A DNA stretch of 64,000 bases. Origin: Oscillospiraceae bacterium (lineage in GTDB: Bacteria > Bacillota > Clostridia > Oscillospirales > Acutalibacteraceae). A model generated the notes under the pieces. That model was given only the letters and a program-made list of their open reading frames with translations, made no database searches and had not been told where the DNA came from. Position numbers and translations under genes: made by a program. The stretch is taken from the NCBI GenBank assembly GCA_025757685.1, contig CP107220.1, positions 1,633,501 to 1,697,500 of the forward strand, in the 5' to 3' direction. Of this stretch, positions 35,286 to 44,494 are shown piece after piece (the first letter of the stretch is position 1; each line of letters opens with the position of its first letter).

Positions 35286-35315
35286 CTTACCTAAATTTTA
35301 GATTGGAGTGATGAA

Positions 35316-35612
35316 ATGAGCGATATTTTTAAGGATATGCAGACGAAAGTCGGCTGTGATTATATTTCCGACCTGCCCTCTTACAAGCGTAAGGTGTGGC
35401 AGGAAATGAAACGACTGAACCCTGCCGATTATGAAGAAAGACAGTTAGAAGATTTTTCTAAATATGTGTTTGGTATGTCGTACCAGACCTTACAAGATGT
35501 GATGAAACAACAGAAAGGACGTGAGGAACAATGCAGGAAACAAGGGTGCTGGTGGAAACGAAAGGAACAACTGGCGAAGAAACAACATCATACTGGTTTG
35601 ACCTGCCGATAG
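35316..35612 (+). CDS. Small ICE protein overlapping ardA
   Basis: A 98-residue hydrophilic protein, MSDIFKDMQTKVGCDYISDL at the start, with TTGGAG upstream. Residues 1-70 look like a normal folded helical protein (YKRKVWQEMKRLNPADYEERQLEDFSKYVFGMSYQTLQDVM). The last about 27 residues are Lys/Gln/Cys-rich and are encoded in a second frame over the start of ardA (81-base overlap). This may mean a true overlap or an ancestral stop lost by a small change. Function unknown. Confidence 0.6.
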   Translation: MSDIFKDMQTKVGCDYISDLPSYKRKVWQEMKRLNPADYEERQLEDFSKYVFGMSYQTLQDVMKQQKGREEQCRKQGCWWKRKEQLAKKQHHTGLTCR

Positions 35613-36034
35613 ATGTTGCAGAGTTTGAAGAAAAGTTAGGTGTCGGTGCAGAAAGTGGGGATTACCGCATTATCGAAAAGGTACTGCCCTTTGCTGATGA
35701 AGTCCACGAACATACAAGCGTGTACCAGCTCAACGAATTAGATTTTATGTACCGCCAGCTTTCAAGCGATATGCAGGAAGAATATGTATCACTTCTTACC
35801 GTGTATGAAAATTTAGAAGCACTTTATATTTGCAGGAACGTGATTACGGTTTATCCCGACTGCAAAAGCATGATAGATGTTGCAAGGCAAAAGCTGATGA
35901 ACGACCCGACATTTAAGCATTTATCCGAGGACTGTCAAGAATATTACTTTGACTTTGAAGCCTACGCTTCTCACTTGCAGGAACACGGGAAATTTTTAGT
36001 AACAGAACACGGTATCTTTGAACTGCCAGAGTAG
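35531..36034 (+). CDS. ardA: Antirestriction protein ArdA (first copy, Tn916 Orf18-like)
   Basis: A 167-residue strongly acidic DNA-mimic protein that blocks type I restriction enzymes and so protects incoming ICE DNA. The ArdA pattern is seen: WFDLPIDVAEFEEKLG (about 22-37), YRIIEKVLPF (about 45-54), LNELDFMYRQLS (about 67-78) and the terminal DFEAYASHLQEHGKFLVTEHGIFELPE. GAGGAAC precedes the ATG. It overlaps the preceding small gene and is followed 17 bases later by a second ArdA. Confidence 0.9.
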   Translation: MQETRVLVETKGTTGEETTSYWFDLPIDVAEFEEKLGVGAESGDYRIIEKVLPFADEVHEHTSVYQLNELDFMYRQLSSDMQEEYVSLLTVYENLEALYICRNVITVYPDCKSMIDVARQKLMNDPTFKHLSEDCQEYYFDFEAYASHLQEHGKFLVTEHGIFELPE

Positions 36035-36051
36035 GAAATGAGGTGGTGCTT

Positions 36052-36555
36052 ATGATTGATGATATGGCGGTTTACATTGCTAATCTTGGCAAATACAATG
36101 AGGGCTATTTAGTCGGTGCTTGGTTCACGTTCCCCATTGACGAGGAAGATGTGAAAGAAAAAATCGGCTTGAATGAACAGTATGAGGAATACGCTATCCA
36201 TGATACCGACAACTTCCCCATTGCGATTGGCGAGTATGTTTCCATTGAAGAACTCAATGAGATGTATGAAATGATAGAGGAACTTCCCGACTATATTGTA
36301 GAGTGTCTGGACGAATTTATCAGCCACTACGGGACGCTGGAAGAAGTCGTGGAACACAAGGACGATATTTATTATTATCCCGACTGTGAAACTATGACAG
36401 ACGTTGCCTATTACTACATAGACGAATTGCAGGCACTTGGGGACATTCCACCCAGCTTACAGAATTACATTGACTATGAAGCCTACGGGCGAGATTTGGA
36501 TATGGGCGGTTGCTTTATTGAAACAAGCCGAGGTATGTGCGAGATACCATATTAA
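36052..36555 (+). CDS. ardA: Antirestriction protein ArdA (second copy)
   Basis: A 167-residue paralogue of the preceding protein, again very acidic, with WFTFPIDEEDVKEKIG (about 25-40), YEEYAIHDTDNFP (about 45-57), SIEELNEMYEMIEELPD and the ending DYEAYGRDLDMGGCFIETSRGMCEIPY. GAGGTGG precedes the ATG at 36052; an in-frame GTG at 36043 overlaps that site. Tn916 itself carries a single ArdA. The two copies differ a lot in sequence, so this is not a recent duplication. Confidence 0.88.
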   Translation: MIDDMAVYIANLGKYNEGYLVGAWFTFPIDEEDVKEKIGLNEQYEEYAIHDTDNFPIAIGEYVSIEELNEMYEMIEELPDYIVECLDEFISHYGTLEEVVEHKDDIYYYPDCETMTDVAYYYIDELQALGDIPPSLQNYIDYEAYGRDLDMGGCFIETSRGMCEIPY

Positions 36556-36671
36556 CGCTGGAAGATCAGCGACAAGCATTGTTGTTACTGACAGCGTATT
36601 TCTCTTTAAGGGACAGTCTGAAAATGGCTGTCCTTTTCTATTTAGAAACTTACGAAAGGAGCTGAAAGAAC

Positions 36672-37070
36672 TTGAAAAAGATTAAATCTTATACGGGTAT
36701 CTGGAACGTGGAAAAAGTCTTGTATGCAATCAATGACTTTAACTTACCCTTTCCCGTTACCTTTACACAGATTACATGGTTTGTGATTACGGAATTTCTC
36801 ATTATTCTGTTTGGGGATATTCCCCCACTTTCCATGATTGAGGGAGCATTTCTCAAATACTTTGGTATTCCCGTTGCTCTCACATGGTTTATGTCGCAGA
36901 AAACCTTTGACGGAAAGAAGCCGTACAGCTTTTTGAAATCACAGATAACCTATGCCCTGCGACCGAAAATCACTTATGCAGGAAAAGCCGTAAAACTGCA
37001 TAAGCAGATACTCAATGAAACAATCACGGCAGTAAGGAGTGTGAACTATGTTCCCGATAAAATATATTGA
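36672..37070 (+). CDS. Conjugation protein TcpE-like (Tn916 Orf17-like)
   Basis: A 132-residue membrane protein with two central hydrophobic helices (about 36-52 and 60-78) and a basic C-terminus. The KKIKSYTGIWNVEKVLYAINDFNLPFPV start and the FLKSQITYALRPK stretch are typical of the TcpE family, a component of the Gram-positive conjugation channel. The start is TTG at 36672 with AAAGGAG 10 bases upstream. It overlaps the VirB4-like gene by 23 bases. Confidence 0.88.
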   Translation: MKKIKSYTGIWNVEKVLYAINDFNLPFPVTFTQITWFVITEFLIILFGDIPPLSMIEGAFLKYFGIPVALTWFMSQKTFDGKKPYSFLKSQITYALRPKITYAGKAVKLHKQILNETITAVRSVNYVPDKIY

Positions 37071-39498
37071 CAATAACCTTGTCTGGAATAAGGACAATGA
37101 GGTGTTTGCTTATTATGAGCTGATACCATACAACTATTCTTTCCTATCCGCAGAGCAGAAATTTATCGTGCATGACAGTTTCCGACAGCTTATCGCACAG
37201 TCCCGTGAGGGAAAAATTCATGCGTTGCAGATTGCAACGGAAAGCTCAATACGAAGTATGCAGGAGCAGTCAAAGAAGCTGGTTACGGGGAAATTAAAGG
37301 AAGTTGCCTGCCAGAAGATAGACGAACAGACCGAAGCGTTAGTATCAATGATTGGGGACAATCAAGTGGACTACCGCTTTTTTCTTGGCTTTAAGCTCAT
37401 GGTTACGGAAGAACAGCTCAATCTGAAGAACATCAAAAAATCGGCGTGGCTGACATTCAAGGAATTTCTCCATGAAGTGAACCACACGCTGATGAATGAC
37501 TTTGTTTCCATGCCGAATGATGAAATCAACCGTTATATGAAAATGGAAAAGTTGCTGGAAAATAAAATCTCCCGTCGCTTTAAGGTGCGTCGCTTGGAAA
37601 TCCATGATTTTGGGTATCTCATGGAACATCTTTACGGCAGGGACGGTATCGCCTATGAAGATTATGAGTACCAGCTACCAAAGAAGAAATTACAGAAAGA
37701 AACGCTGATAAAATACTACGACCTTATCCGTCCGACAAGGTGTGTGATTGAGGAAAGCCAGCGGTATTTGCGATTGGAACATGAGGACAGGGAAAGCTAT
37801 GTGTCCTACTTTACCGTCAATGCGATTGTTGGCGAGCTTGATTTTCCGTCGTCTGAAATCTTCTATTTCCAGCAACAGCAATTCACATTCCCCGTTGATA
37901 CTTCTATGAATGTAGAAATCGTGGAGAACCGTAAAGCATTAACAACCGTCCGCAACAAGAAAAAGGAATTGAAAGACCTTGACAATCACGCTTATCAAGC
38001 AGGAAGTGAAACAAGCTCAAATGTGGTGGACGCATTAGACAGCGTGGATGAGCTGGAAACGGACTTAGACCAGACAAAAGAAAGTATGTATAAGCTCTCT
38101 TATGTAGTGCGTGTATCGGCTGATGATTTGGACGAATTAAAACGCCGTTGTGATGAAGTCAAAGATTTTTACGACGACCTCAATGTAAAGCTGGTGCGTC
38201 CTGCTGGGGATATGCTGGGGCTTCATTCTGAATTTCTTCCTGCCAGCAAGCGATATATCAATGACTACGTGCAGTATGTAAAATCAGATTTCTTGGCAGG
38301 TCTTGGTTTTGGTGCGACCCAGCAGTTAGGGGAAACTACGGGTATCTATATGGGCTATTCCGTTGATACGGGAAGAAATGTGTACCTGCAACCGTCGTTA
38401 GCTTCGCAGGGTGTAAAAGGTACAGTAACAAACGCTCTTGCTTCTGCTTTTGTCGGTTCGCTTGGCGGTGGAAAGTCATTCTGCAACAATCTTCTGGTAT
38501 ATTATGCGGTGCTGTTTGGCGGTCAAGCAGTCATTTTAGACCCCAAAGCTGAGAGGGGCAACTGGAAAGAAACGCTCCCAGAAATCGCCCATGAAATCAA
38601 TATCGTAAACCTTACCAGCGACAAGGACAATGCAGGACTTCTTGACCCGTTCGTGATTATGAAGAATGTAAAAGACGCTGAAAGTCTGGCAATCGACATC
38701 TTAACATTCCTTACGGGTATTTCCTCTAGGGACGGCGAAAAATTCCCTGTACTTCGTAAGGCGGTACGCTCCGTTACCCAGAGCGACAGTCGGGGCTTGC
38801 TCCATGTGATAGACGAGCTACGCCGTGAAGATACACCCATATCAAGAAATATCGCAGAACATATCGACAGCTTCACGGACTACGACTTTGCACACCTGCT
38901 GTTTTCAGACGGTACGGTGGAAAATGCAATCAGTCTGGATAACCAACTCAATATCATTCAAGTAGCGGACTTAGTATTACCAGATAAGGATACAACATTT
39001 GAGGAATACACGACCATTGAATTATTGTCGGTGTCTATGCTGATTGTGATTAGTACCTTTGCCCTTGATTTTATCCATTCAGACAGAAGCATTTTTAAGA
39101 TTGTAGACCTTGACGAAGCGTGGGCGTTCTTAAATGTGGCACAAGGCGAAACTTTATCAAATAAGCTGGTGCGTGCTGGACGAGCTATGCAGGCAGGCGT
39201 CTATTTTGTTACACAATCTTCTGGCGACGTGTCAAAGGAAAGTCTGAAAAACAATATCGGCTTGAAGTTTGCCTTTCGTTCTACTGACATCAACGAGATA
39301 AAGCAGACCTTAGAATTTTTCGGTATCGACAAGGACGACGAGAACAACCAGAAACGCTTGCGTGATTTGGAGAACGGACAATGCTTATTGCAGGACTTAT
39401 ACGGGCGTGTCGGTGTGGTGCAGATACACCCAGTCTTTGAAGAACTGCTACACGCCTTTGATACCAGACCGCCCGTACAGAGAAATGAGGTGGAGTGA
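37048..39498 (+). CDS. VirB4-like conjugation ATPase (Tn916 Orf16-like, ConE)
   Basis: An 816-residue VirB4-family ATPase, the main motor of the mating channel. The N-terminal half contains the VirB4 N-domain (to about 400). Walker A is FVGSLGGGKSFCN (about 468-480), with VILDPKAERG (about 495-504), Walker B IVDLDEAWAFL (about 686-696) and the late VTQSSGDVSKESLKNNIGLKFAFRS segment (about 716-740). It overlaps orf17 at its start and shares TGATG with the next gene. A GTAAGGAGTG site precedes the ATG. Confidence 0.95.
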   Translation: MFPIKYIDNNLVWNKDNEVFAYYELIPYNYSFLSAEQKFIVHDSFRQLIAQSREGKIHALQIATESSIRSMQEQSKKLVTGKLKEVACQKIDEQTEALVSMIGDNQVDYRFFLGFKLMVTEEQLNLKNIKKSAWLTFKEFLHEVNHTLMNDFVSMPNDEINRYMKMEKLLENKISRRFKVRRLEIHDFGYLMEHLYGRDGIAYEDYEYQLPKKKLQKETLIKYYDLIRPTRCVIEESQRYLRLEHEDRESYVSYFTVNAIVGELDFPSSEIFYFQQQQFTFPVDTSMNVEIVENRKALTTVRNKKKELKDLDNHAYQAGSETSSNVVDALDSVDELETDLDQTKESMYKLSYVVRVSADDLDELKRRCDEVKDFYDDLNVKLVRPAGDMLGLHSEFLPASKRYINDYVQYVKSDFLAGLGFGATQQLGETTGIYMGYSVDTGRNVYLQPSLASQGVKGTVTNALASAFVGSLGGGKSFCNNLLVYYAVLFGGQAVILDPKAERGNWKETLPEIAHEINIVNLTSDKDNAGLLDPFVIMKNVKDAESLAIDILTFLTGISSRDGEKFPVLRKAVRSVTQSDSRGLLHVIDELRREDTPISRNIAEHIDSFTDYDFAHLLFSDGTVENAISLDNQLNIIQVADLVLPDKDTTFEEYTTIELLSVSMLIVISTFALDFIHSDRSIFKIVDLDEAWAFLNVAQGETLSNKLVRAGRAMQAGVYFVTQSSGDVSKESLKNNIGLKFAFRSTDINEIKQTLEFFGIDKDDENNQKRLRDLENGQCLLQDLYGRVGVVQIHPVFEELLHAFDTRPPVQRNEVE

Positions 39499-41702
39499 TG
39501 AAAGAAAGGATAAAAGGTGCGTTCACAAAAAGGAAGATACTTCACTTTCTCAAAATGGCTCTGTTTGTCGTGGCACTCTCCCTTATCCTGCTCTCACTTC
39601 TGGGGACGGTGGCTCATGCGACGGGGCTTGTGGACGATACCATAAACGCAGAAAATCTTTACTCAAAATATCCGCTGTCGAATTACCAGCTTGATTTTTA
39701 TGTGGATAATAGCTGGTCGTGGTTGCCATGGAACTGGCTGGACGGTATCGGAAAATCGGTGCAGTACGGACTTTACTGCATTACCAATTTTGTCTGGACG
39801 ATAAGCCTTTATTTAAGCAATGCTACGGGCTATGTGGTGCAGGAAGCATACAAACTTGATTTTATTAACGATATGGCAGACAGTATCGGACAAAGCATAC
39901 AGACCCTTGCAGGCGTTACCGAGAACGGCTTTTCTTCTACGGGCTTCTATGTCGGTTTCCTGCTTCTCATTATCTTAATAGTGGGACTTTATGTTGCCTA
40001 TACGGGACTTATCAAACGCGAAACCAGCAAGGCACTTCACGCTGTTATTAACTTTGTGGTGGTGTTCGTGTTGTCCGCTTCCTTTATTGCCTACGCTCCC
40101 GATTACATCAAGAAGATAAATGAATTTTCATCAGACATCAGTACCGCTTCTTTGGACTTGGGAACAAAAATCATGCTCCCCAACTCTGACAGCGAGGGCA
40201 AGGACAGCGTGGACTTGATACGGGACAGCTTGTTTTCCATTCAAGTGGAACAGCCGTGGCTCTTGCTTCAATTTGGTAACAGCAACGCAGAGGAAATCGG
40301 GACAGACCGTGTAGAAGCTCTGGTATCAGTAAGTCCAGAGGACGAGGACGGCAAGACCAGAGAGGAAGTCGTGAAAACAGAAATCGAGGACAATGACAAC
40401 AACAATCTGACGATACCGCAGGTCGTAAACCGTTTAGGTATGGTGTTCTTCCTGCTATTCTTTAACTTAGGTATCACGATATTTGTATTCTTGCTTACGG
40501 GTATGATGTTGTTCAGCCAGATACTCTTTATTATCTTTGCAATGTTTTTACCTATCAGCTTTCTACTTTCCATGATACCGAGCTATGAAAGCATGGCAAA
40601 GCAGGCAATCGTGAGGGTATTTAATACCATAATGACACGGGCAGGAATAACGCTCATTGTAACGGTGGCGTTCAGCATTTCCAGTATGTTTTATAACATC
40701 TCCACAGACTACCCGTTCTTTATGGTGGCGTTCTTGCAGATAGTGTGTTTTGCTGGTATCTATATGAAACTGGGCGACTTAATGAGTATGTTCTCACTTA
40801 ATGCTGGCGACAGTCAAAACATGGGACGAAGAATTTTCCGCAGACCGTATCTGTTTATGCGACATAGGGCTAGGCGTATGGAACACCGTATTGCAAGGGC
40901 GGTAAGTGCTGGCGGTATTTCGGGTGGTGTGGCTGGTGCGGTAGCTGGAAGTGCCGTTGCTGGCAAGAGAGCCGAAAGAAAAAATACGGCTTCTAAAGAA
41001 AATCGGGGCAATACCACTTCCAGCATGGGACAGCGTGCAGGCTCAAAGGTGGGTGCTGTCTTAGATACGAAAAATAAAGTGAAAGACAAGGCTAACGCTG
41101 TCAAAGAGAATATCAAGGATATGCCGACACAGACCGCTTATGCGGTGTATTCCGCAAAGGAAAAGGCAAAGTCCAGCGTATCAGACTTCAAGCGTGGCAT
41201 GGTGCAGGAACAGCAGTCCAGACAGACGGGACGCTTGGAAAAGCAGGAACAGCATAGACAGAATATCGCTGACAAACGTATGGAGCTTCAAAAGGCACAA
41301 GAAGCAAGACAAAGAAAGACGGACGGATCAGCGACAACGGGAGCTACCCGTCCCCATGAGCGACCAGCCACAGCTTCAACCATTCCAAAGCCGAGTGCGG
41401 AAAAAATGCAGGAAGTGAAACGTCCTGCCACAGCGACCACTTCAAAAGCAAGTGAACCAGTCAAGACAAATGTTGTGAAAGAGCGTCCGTTATCTTCTGG
41501 TGCTTCTGATAAGAAAGCGACCCAGCCTGCACAGCCAGTACATAGGCAGAATGTAGAAAAAGTAGTATCGCAGGAAACACGCCAGAATTACAAAGCAGAG
41601 CGTACTACAAAGAAACAGACCTTTGAACAATCAAAGCGTACAACGGAACATACCGAAAAGAACCGTAACCTTGTAACGAAGAAAGGACAGAAGAAAAAAT
41701 GA
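39498..41702 (+). CDS. Multi-span conjugation membrane protein (Tn916 Orf15-like, VirB6-type)
   Basis: A 734-residue channel protein. It has a signal-like N-terminal helix (about 18-40), further helices at about 85-105, 150-172, 182-208 and 315-440, then a long hydrophilic C-terminal region from about 470 rich in Lys, Gln, Ala and Arg, probably disordered or coiled. This is the plan of Orf15/VirB6-like scaffold proteins. The ATG at 39498 overlaps the orf16 stop (TGATG), behind GAGGTGG. Its stop overlaps the orf14 start (ATGA). Confidence 0.92.
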   Translation: MKERIKGAFTKRKILHFLKMALFVVALSLILLSLLGTVAHATGLVDDTINAENLYSKYPLSNYQLDFYVDNSWSWLPWNWLDGIGKSVQYGLYCITNFVWTISLYLSNATGYVVQEAYKLDFINDMADSIGQSIQTLAGVTENGFSSTGFYVGFLLLIILIVGLYVAYTGLIKRETSKALHAVINFVVVFVLSASFIAYAPDYIKKINEFSSDISTASLDLGTKIMLPNSDSEGKDSVDLIRDSLFSIQVEQPWLLLQFGNSNAEEIGTDRVEALVSVSPEDEDGKTREEVVKTEIEDNDNNNLTIPQVVNRLGMVFFLLFFNLGITIFVFLLTGMMLFSQILFIIFAMFLPISFLLSMIPSYESMAKQAIVRVFNTIMTRAGITLIVTVAFSISSMFYNISTDYPFFMVAFLQIVCFAGIYMKLGDLMSMFSLNAGDSQNMGRRIFRRPYLFMRHRARRMEHRIARAVSAGGISGGVAGAVAGSAVAGKRAERKNTASKENRGNTTSSMGQRAGSKVGAVLDTKNKVKDKANAVKENIKDMPTQTAYAVYSAKEKAKSSVSDFKRGMVQEQQSRQTGRLEKQEQHRQNIADKRMELQKAQEARQRKTDGSATTGATRPHERPATASTIPKPSAEKMQEVKRPATATTSKASEPVKTNVVKERPLSSGASDKKATQPAQPVHRQNVEKVVSQETRQNYKAERTTKKQTFEQSKRTTEHTEKNRNLVTKKGQKKK

Positions 41703-42706
41703 AACTGAAACATATCGCTCTTATTGGCAGTCTGTTTCCTATCCTCTTTTCCATAGTCCTTTTCTTTGGTGTCCTCATTAGTGCGGACAGCGACGACGAG
41801 AACAGCAACTTTTCTTCTGGCATTACGGGTATGAATTTATCCGCAGAAGTCTTGAAACATCAGCCTATGGTGGAAAAATACGCCAGAGAAAACGGTATCT
41901 CCGAGTATGTCAACGTGCTACTGGCTATCATTCAAGTAGAAAGTGGCGGTACGGCAGAAGATGTTATGCAGAGTTCAGAAAGTCTTGGTTTACCGCCCAA
42001 CTCTTTAGATACGGAAAGCTCAATCAAGCAGGGGTGTAAGTATTTTGCGTCCCTGCTTTCTTCCTGTAAAAATCAAGGTATCGACGATTTGAATGTAGCG
42101 ATACAGTCCTATAACTATGGCGGTGGTTATGTGGGATATGTGGCAGGAAAAGGAAAGAAACACACCTTTAACCTTGCAGAGAGCTTCGCCCGTGAGAAAT
42201 CGGGTGGAAAGAAAGTAACCTACACCAACCCGATAGCCGTTGCGAAGAACGGGGGTTGGCGGTATCAGTATGGCAATCAATTTTACGTCGAATTAGTCAA
42301 TCAGTATTTAACTGTTCCGCAGGTATCGGGAGAGCTGGCACAAAAGGTCATGAATGAAGCGTTAAAATATCAAGGCTGGAAATATGTGTATGGCGGTAGC
42401 AATCCCAACACTTCTTTTGACTGTTCGGGACTGACGCAATGGTGCTATGGAAAAGCTGGTATCTCCTTACCGAGAACCGCACAAGCACAGTATGACGCAA
42501 CCCAACATCTTCCACTTTCGCAGGCAAAGGCTGGGGACTTGGTATTTTTCCATTCTACCTATAACGCTGGAAGTTATGTAACACACGTCGGTATTCTTGT
42601 TTCGCCGACACAGATGTACCACGCAGGCGACCCGATAGGATATGCAGACCTAAGTAGTAGTTACTGGCAACAGCACTTAATCGGTGCAGGACGAGTAAAA
42701 CAATAG
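41699..42706 (+). CDS. Bifunctional peptidoglycan hydrolase (Tn916 Orf14-like, CwlT type)
   Basis: A 335-residue wall-cutting enzyme that opens peptidoglycan for the mating channel. N-terminal signal/anchor helix (about 6-27); a lysozyme-like muramidase domain with the catalytic Glu in NVLLAIIQVESGG (about 70-82) and IQSYNYGGGYV (about 137-147); then an NlpC/P60 endopeptidase domain with Cys in FDCSGLTQWCYG (about 240-251) and His in THVGILVSPT (about 297-306). ATGA overlap with orf15 couples translation. Confidence 0.94.
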   Translation: MKLKHIALIGSLFPILFSIVLFFGVLISADSDDENSNFSSGITGMNLSAEVLKHQPMVEKYARENGISEYVNVLLAIIQVESGGTAEDVMQSSESLGLPPNSLDTESSIKQGCKYFASLLSSCKNQGIDDLNVAIQSYNYGGGYVGYVAGKGKKHTFNLAESFAREKSGGKKVTYTNPIAVAKNGGWRYQYGNQFYVELVNQYLTVPQVSGELAQKVMNEALKYQGWKYVYGGSNPNTSFDCSGLTQWCYGKAGISLPRTAQAQYDATQHLPLSQAKAGDLVFFHSTYNAGSYVTHVGILVSPTQMYHAGDPIGYADLSSSYWQQHLIGAGRVKQ

Positions 42707-42723
42707 AAAGTGAGGATTTCATC

Positions 42724-43635
42724 ATGTTTAGAAAGAATAAGAAACAGACAGAAACTATCAAAGAACCCAAAGAAAAAAAGGTGCGTACTTTCAAGGTAGG
42801 CACACATAAAAAATCCGTGATTGCATTGTGGGTGGTGCTTATCGCAAGCGTGAGCTTTGGGGCGTATAAGAATTTTACGGCTATCGACCAGCACACGACC
42901 CATGAAAAAGAAATCATAGAGCTTCGCTTGCAGGACACCAACGGGATAGAAAATTTTGTGAAGAACTTTGCAAAGCCCTACTACACATGGAGTAACAGCA
43001 AAGAAGCGATTGAAGCAAGGACGCAGGCAATCAGCGGTTATCTGACAAAGGAATTGCAGGACTTGAATGTGGATACCATTAGAACCGATATACCGACCAG
43101 CTCCACAGTTACAGATGTGATTGTATGGAGTATTGAACAGTCGGGAACGGACACTTTTTCTGCTACCTACGAAGTGGATCAGCAGATAAAAGAGGGAGAA
43201 CAGACAAGCAATGTGAAAGCAACCTATACCGTAAAAGTCCATGTAGACGCTGACGGGGATATGGTAATCGTTCAGAACCCTACCCTTGCACCAGCAATCG
43301 AGAAATCAGATTATGAGCCTAAGACACCAGAAGCAAATGCAAGTGTAGACGCTGATACCGTCAATGACGCTACTGCATTTCTTGAAACATTCTTTAAGCT
43401 GTACCCGACAGCCACAGAAAAAGAGCTTGCCTACTATGTATCGGGAAATGTGCTTGAGCCTATCGGCAGGGACTACATTTATGCTGAACTGGTAAACCCT
43501 ATCTTTACAAAGGACGGGGACAATGTGAAAGTCAAAGTTGCTGTGAAATTCCTTGATAATCAGACAAAGGCTACACAAATATCGCAGTATGAACTTGTGC
43601 TACATAAGGATAGCAACTGGAAGATTGTAGGATAA
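42724..43635 (+). CDS. Conjugation protein TcpC-like (Tn916 Orf13-like)
   Basis: A 303-residue bitopic membrane protein: a basic cytoplasmic N-terminus, one transmembrane helix (about 25-43) and two extracellular NTF2-like domains of the TcpC fold (about 60-195 and 205-303). In Gram-positive conjugation systems TcpC proteins form part of the channel, like VirB8. GTGAGG lies upstream. This is the last transfer gene before the resistance segment; in Tn916, orf12 and tet(M) would come next. Confidence 0.92.
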   Translation: MFRKNKKQTETIKEPKEKKVRTFKVGTHKKSVIALWVVLIASVSFGAYKNFTAIDQHTTHEKEIIELRLQDTNGIENFVKNFAKPYYTWSNSKEAIEARTQAISGYLTKELQDLNVDTIRTDIPTSSTVTDVIVWSIEQSGTDTFSATYEVDQQIKEGEQTSNVKATYTVKVHVDADGDMVIVQNPTLAPAIEKSDYEPKTPEANASVDADTVNDATAFLETFFKLYPTATEKELAYYVSGNVLEPIGRDYIYAELVNPIFTKDGDNVKVKVAVKFLDNQTKATQISQYELVLHKDSNWKIVG

Positions 43636-43735
43636 TAAAATATGGAAAGTTTGCTTGACATTCTTTACTTGCAGGAGTATCATAAGATTAGAAAAGGAAA
43701 GCAAACATTCCATTTGTTCAAGAAAGGGGTATGTT

Positions 43736-43939
43736 GTGAAAAATCGTTTAGAAGAATTACGAAAACAAAGAGGTATTAAACAAGAAGATTTAGCGACTGC
43801 TCTTGAAGTATCTCGTCAAACAATAGGCTCTTTAGAAAATGGACGCTACAATCCCTCTATTATCTTAGCTTTTAAAATTGCAAGGTACTTTCAAATGAGT
43901 ATTGAAGAAATATTTATTTATGAGGAGGAAAGCAAATGA
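43736..43939 (+). CDS. Small XRE-family transcriptional regulator
   Basis: A 67-residue single-domain helix-turn-helix protein: KNRLEELRKQRGIKQEDLATALEVSRQTIGSLENGRYNPS then an LAFKIARYFQMSIEEIFIYEE tail, typical of the short Cro-like regulators in Firmicutes. The start is GTG at 43736 behind AAAGGGG. Its stop overlaps the next gene's start (ATGA), a common pairing in which the regulator controls a small membrane protein. It lies at the ICE position normally taken by orf12/tet(M). Confidence 0.88.
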   Translation: MKNRLEELRKQRGIKQEDLATALEVSRQTIGSLENGRYNPSIILAFKIARYFQMSIEEIFIYEEESK

Positions 43940-44352
43940 AACATAAGATACAAAAAGTTGAATTATTTATCGGTGTAATAATCTTTTTAGGTGGTTTACT
44001 AACTTATGGTTTAGGCGTACACCAACTATTGCCCGTACCTCGTCCAGATTTGGTTGTCTATGGTACAACGCTTATTGGAATAATATTGATTTTTATGGGT
44101 TGTGATATATTCAGTAAGCCAACAAAAGAAATGCAAATATTAGAAAATGATGAAAGAAATATCGCAATTACTAATGCTTCTCTTGCGAATGCTTATAAAG
44201 TAACACTTACATTATTGGTTCTTGTATTATTTGCTCTTGTCTTTATGGGATATATGAGTAAAGTTGTGTTTTTTTCGATAGCAGGAGTTATTGCTATCGG
44301 ACAAATTACATGGGTTATAACAGCTCGTTATTTAGATAAAAATACGTCTTAA
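43936..44352 (+). CDS. Four-span membrane protein paired with the XRE regulator
   Basis: A 138-residue protein with four hydrophobic helices (about 10-30, 38-56, 87-106 and 110-130). Between the helix pairs is an acidic NDERNIAITNAS motif (about 73-84), as seen in DUF2178-like proteins. GAGGAGG precedes the start inside the regulator gene. The protein at 46588 has the same topology and a DERK motif at the same place. Function unknown; a partner of the XRE regulator by operon structure. Confidence 0.7.
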   Translation: MKHKIQKVELFIGVIIFLGGLLTYGLGVHQLLPVPRPDLVVYGTTLIGIILIFMGCDIFSKPTKEMQILENDERNIAITNASLANAYKVTLTLLVLVLFALVFMGYMSKVVFFSIAGVIAIGQITWVITARYLDKNTS

Positions 44353-44431
44353 TTCTTCAAGTATTTTTAGTTTTTCCTTCTCCATAACTACGCCCCATTC
44401 TTTTTTTGTATAGTAATATTGTATCATTAAG

Positions 44432-44494
44432 AATCACAAATCACAAGTGATTTGTGATTAATCACTTGTGATTTGTGATAAGTGATTTGTGATT
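44432..44494. promoter_or_regulatory. Omega-repressor operator array, nine contiguous heptads
   Basis: Nine uninterrupted 7-bp units fit the known omega site (A/T)ATCAC(A/T) or its complement: AATCACA twice, AGTGATT, TGTGATT, AATCACT, TGTGATT, TGTGATA, AGTGATT, TGTGATT. No omega gene directly follows this copy, so it is a duplicated orphan operator. Confidence 0.85.

Noticed and set aside
44432..44494. CRISPR-like array from repeated TGTGATT units
   Set aside because: The 7-bp units are contiguous without spacers and fit the omega operator consensus.
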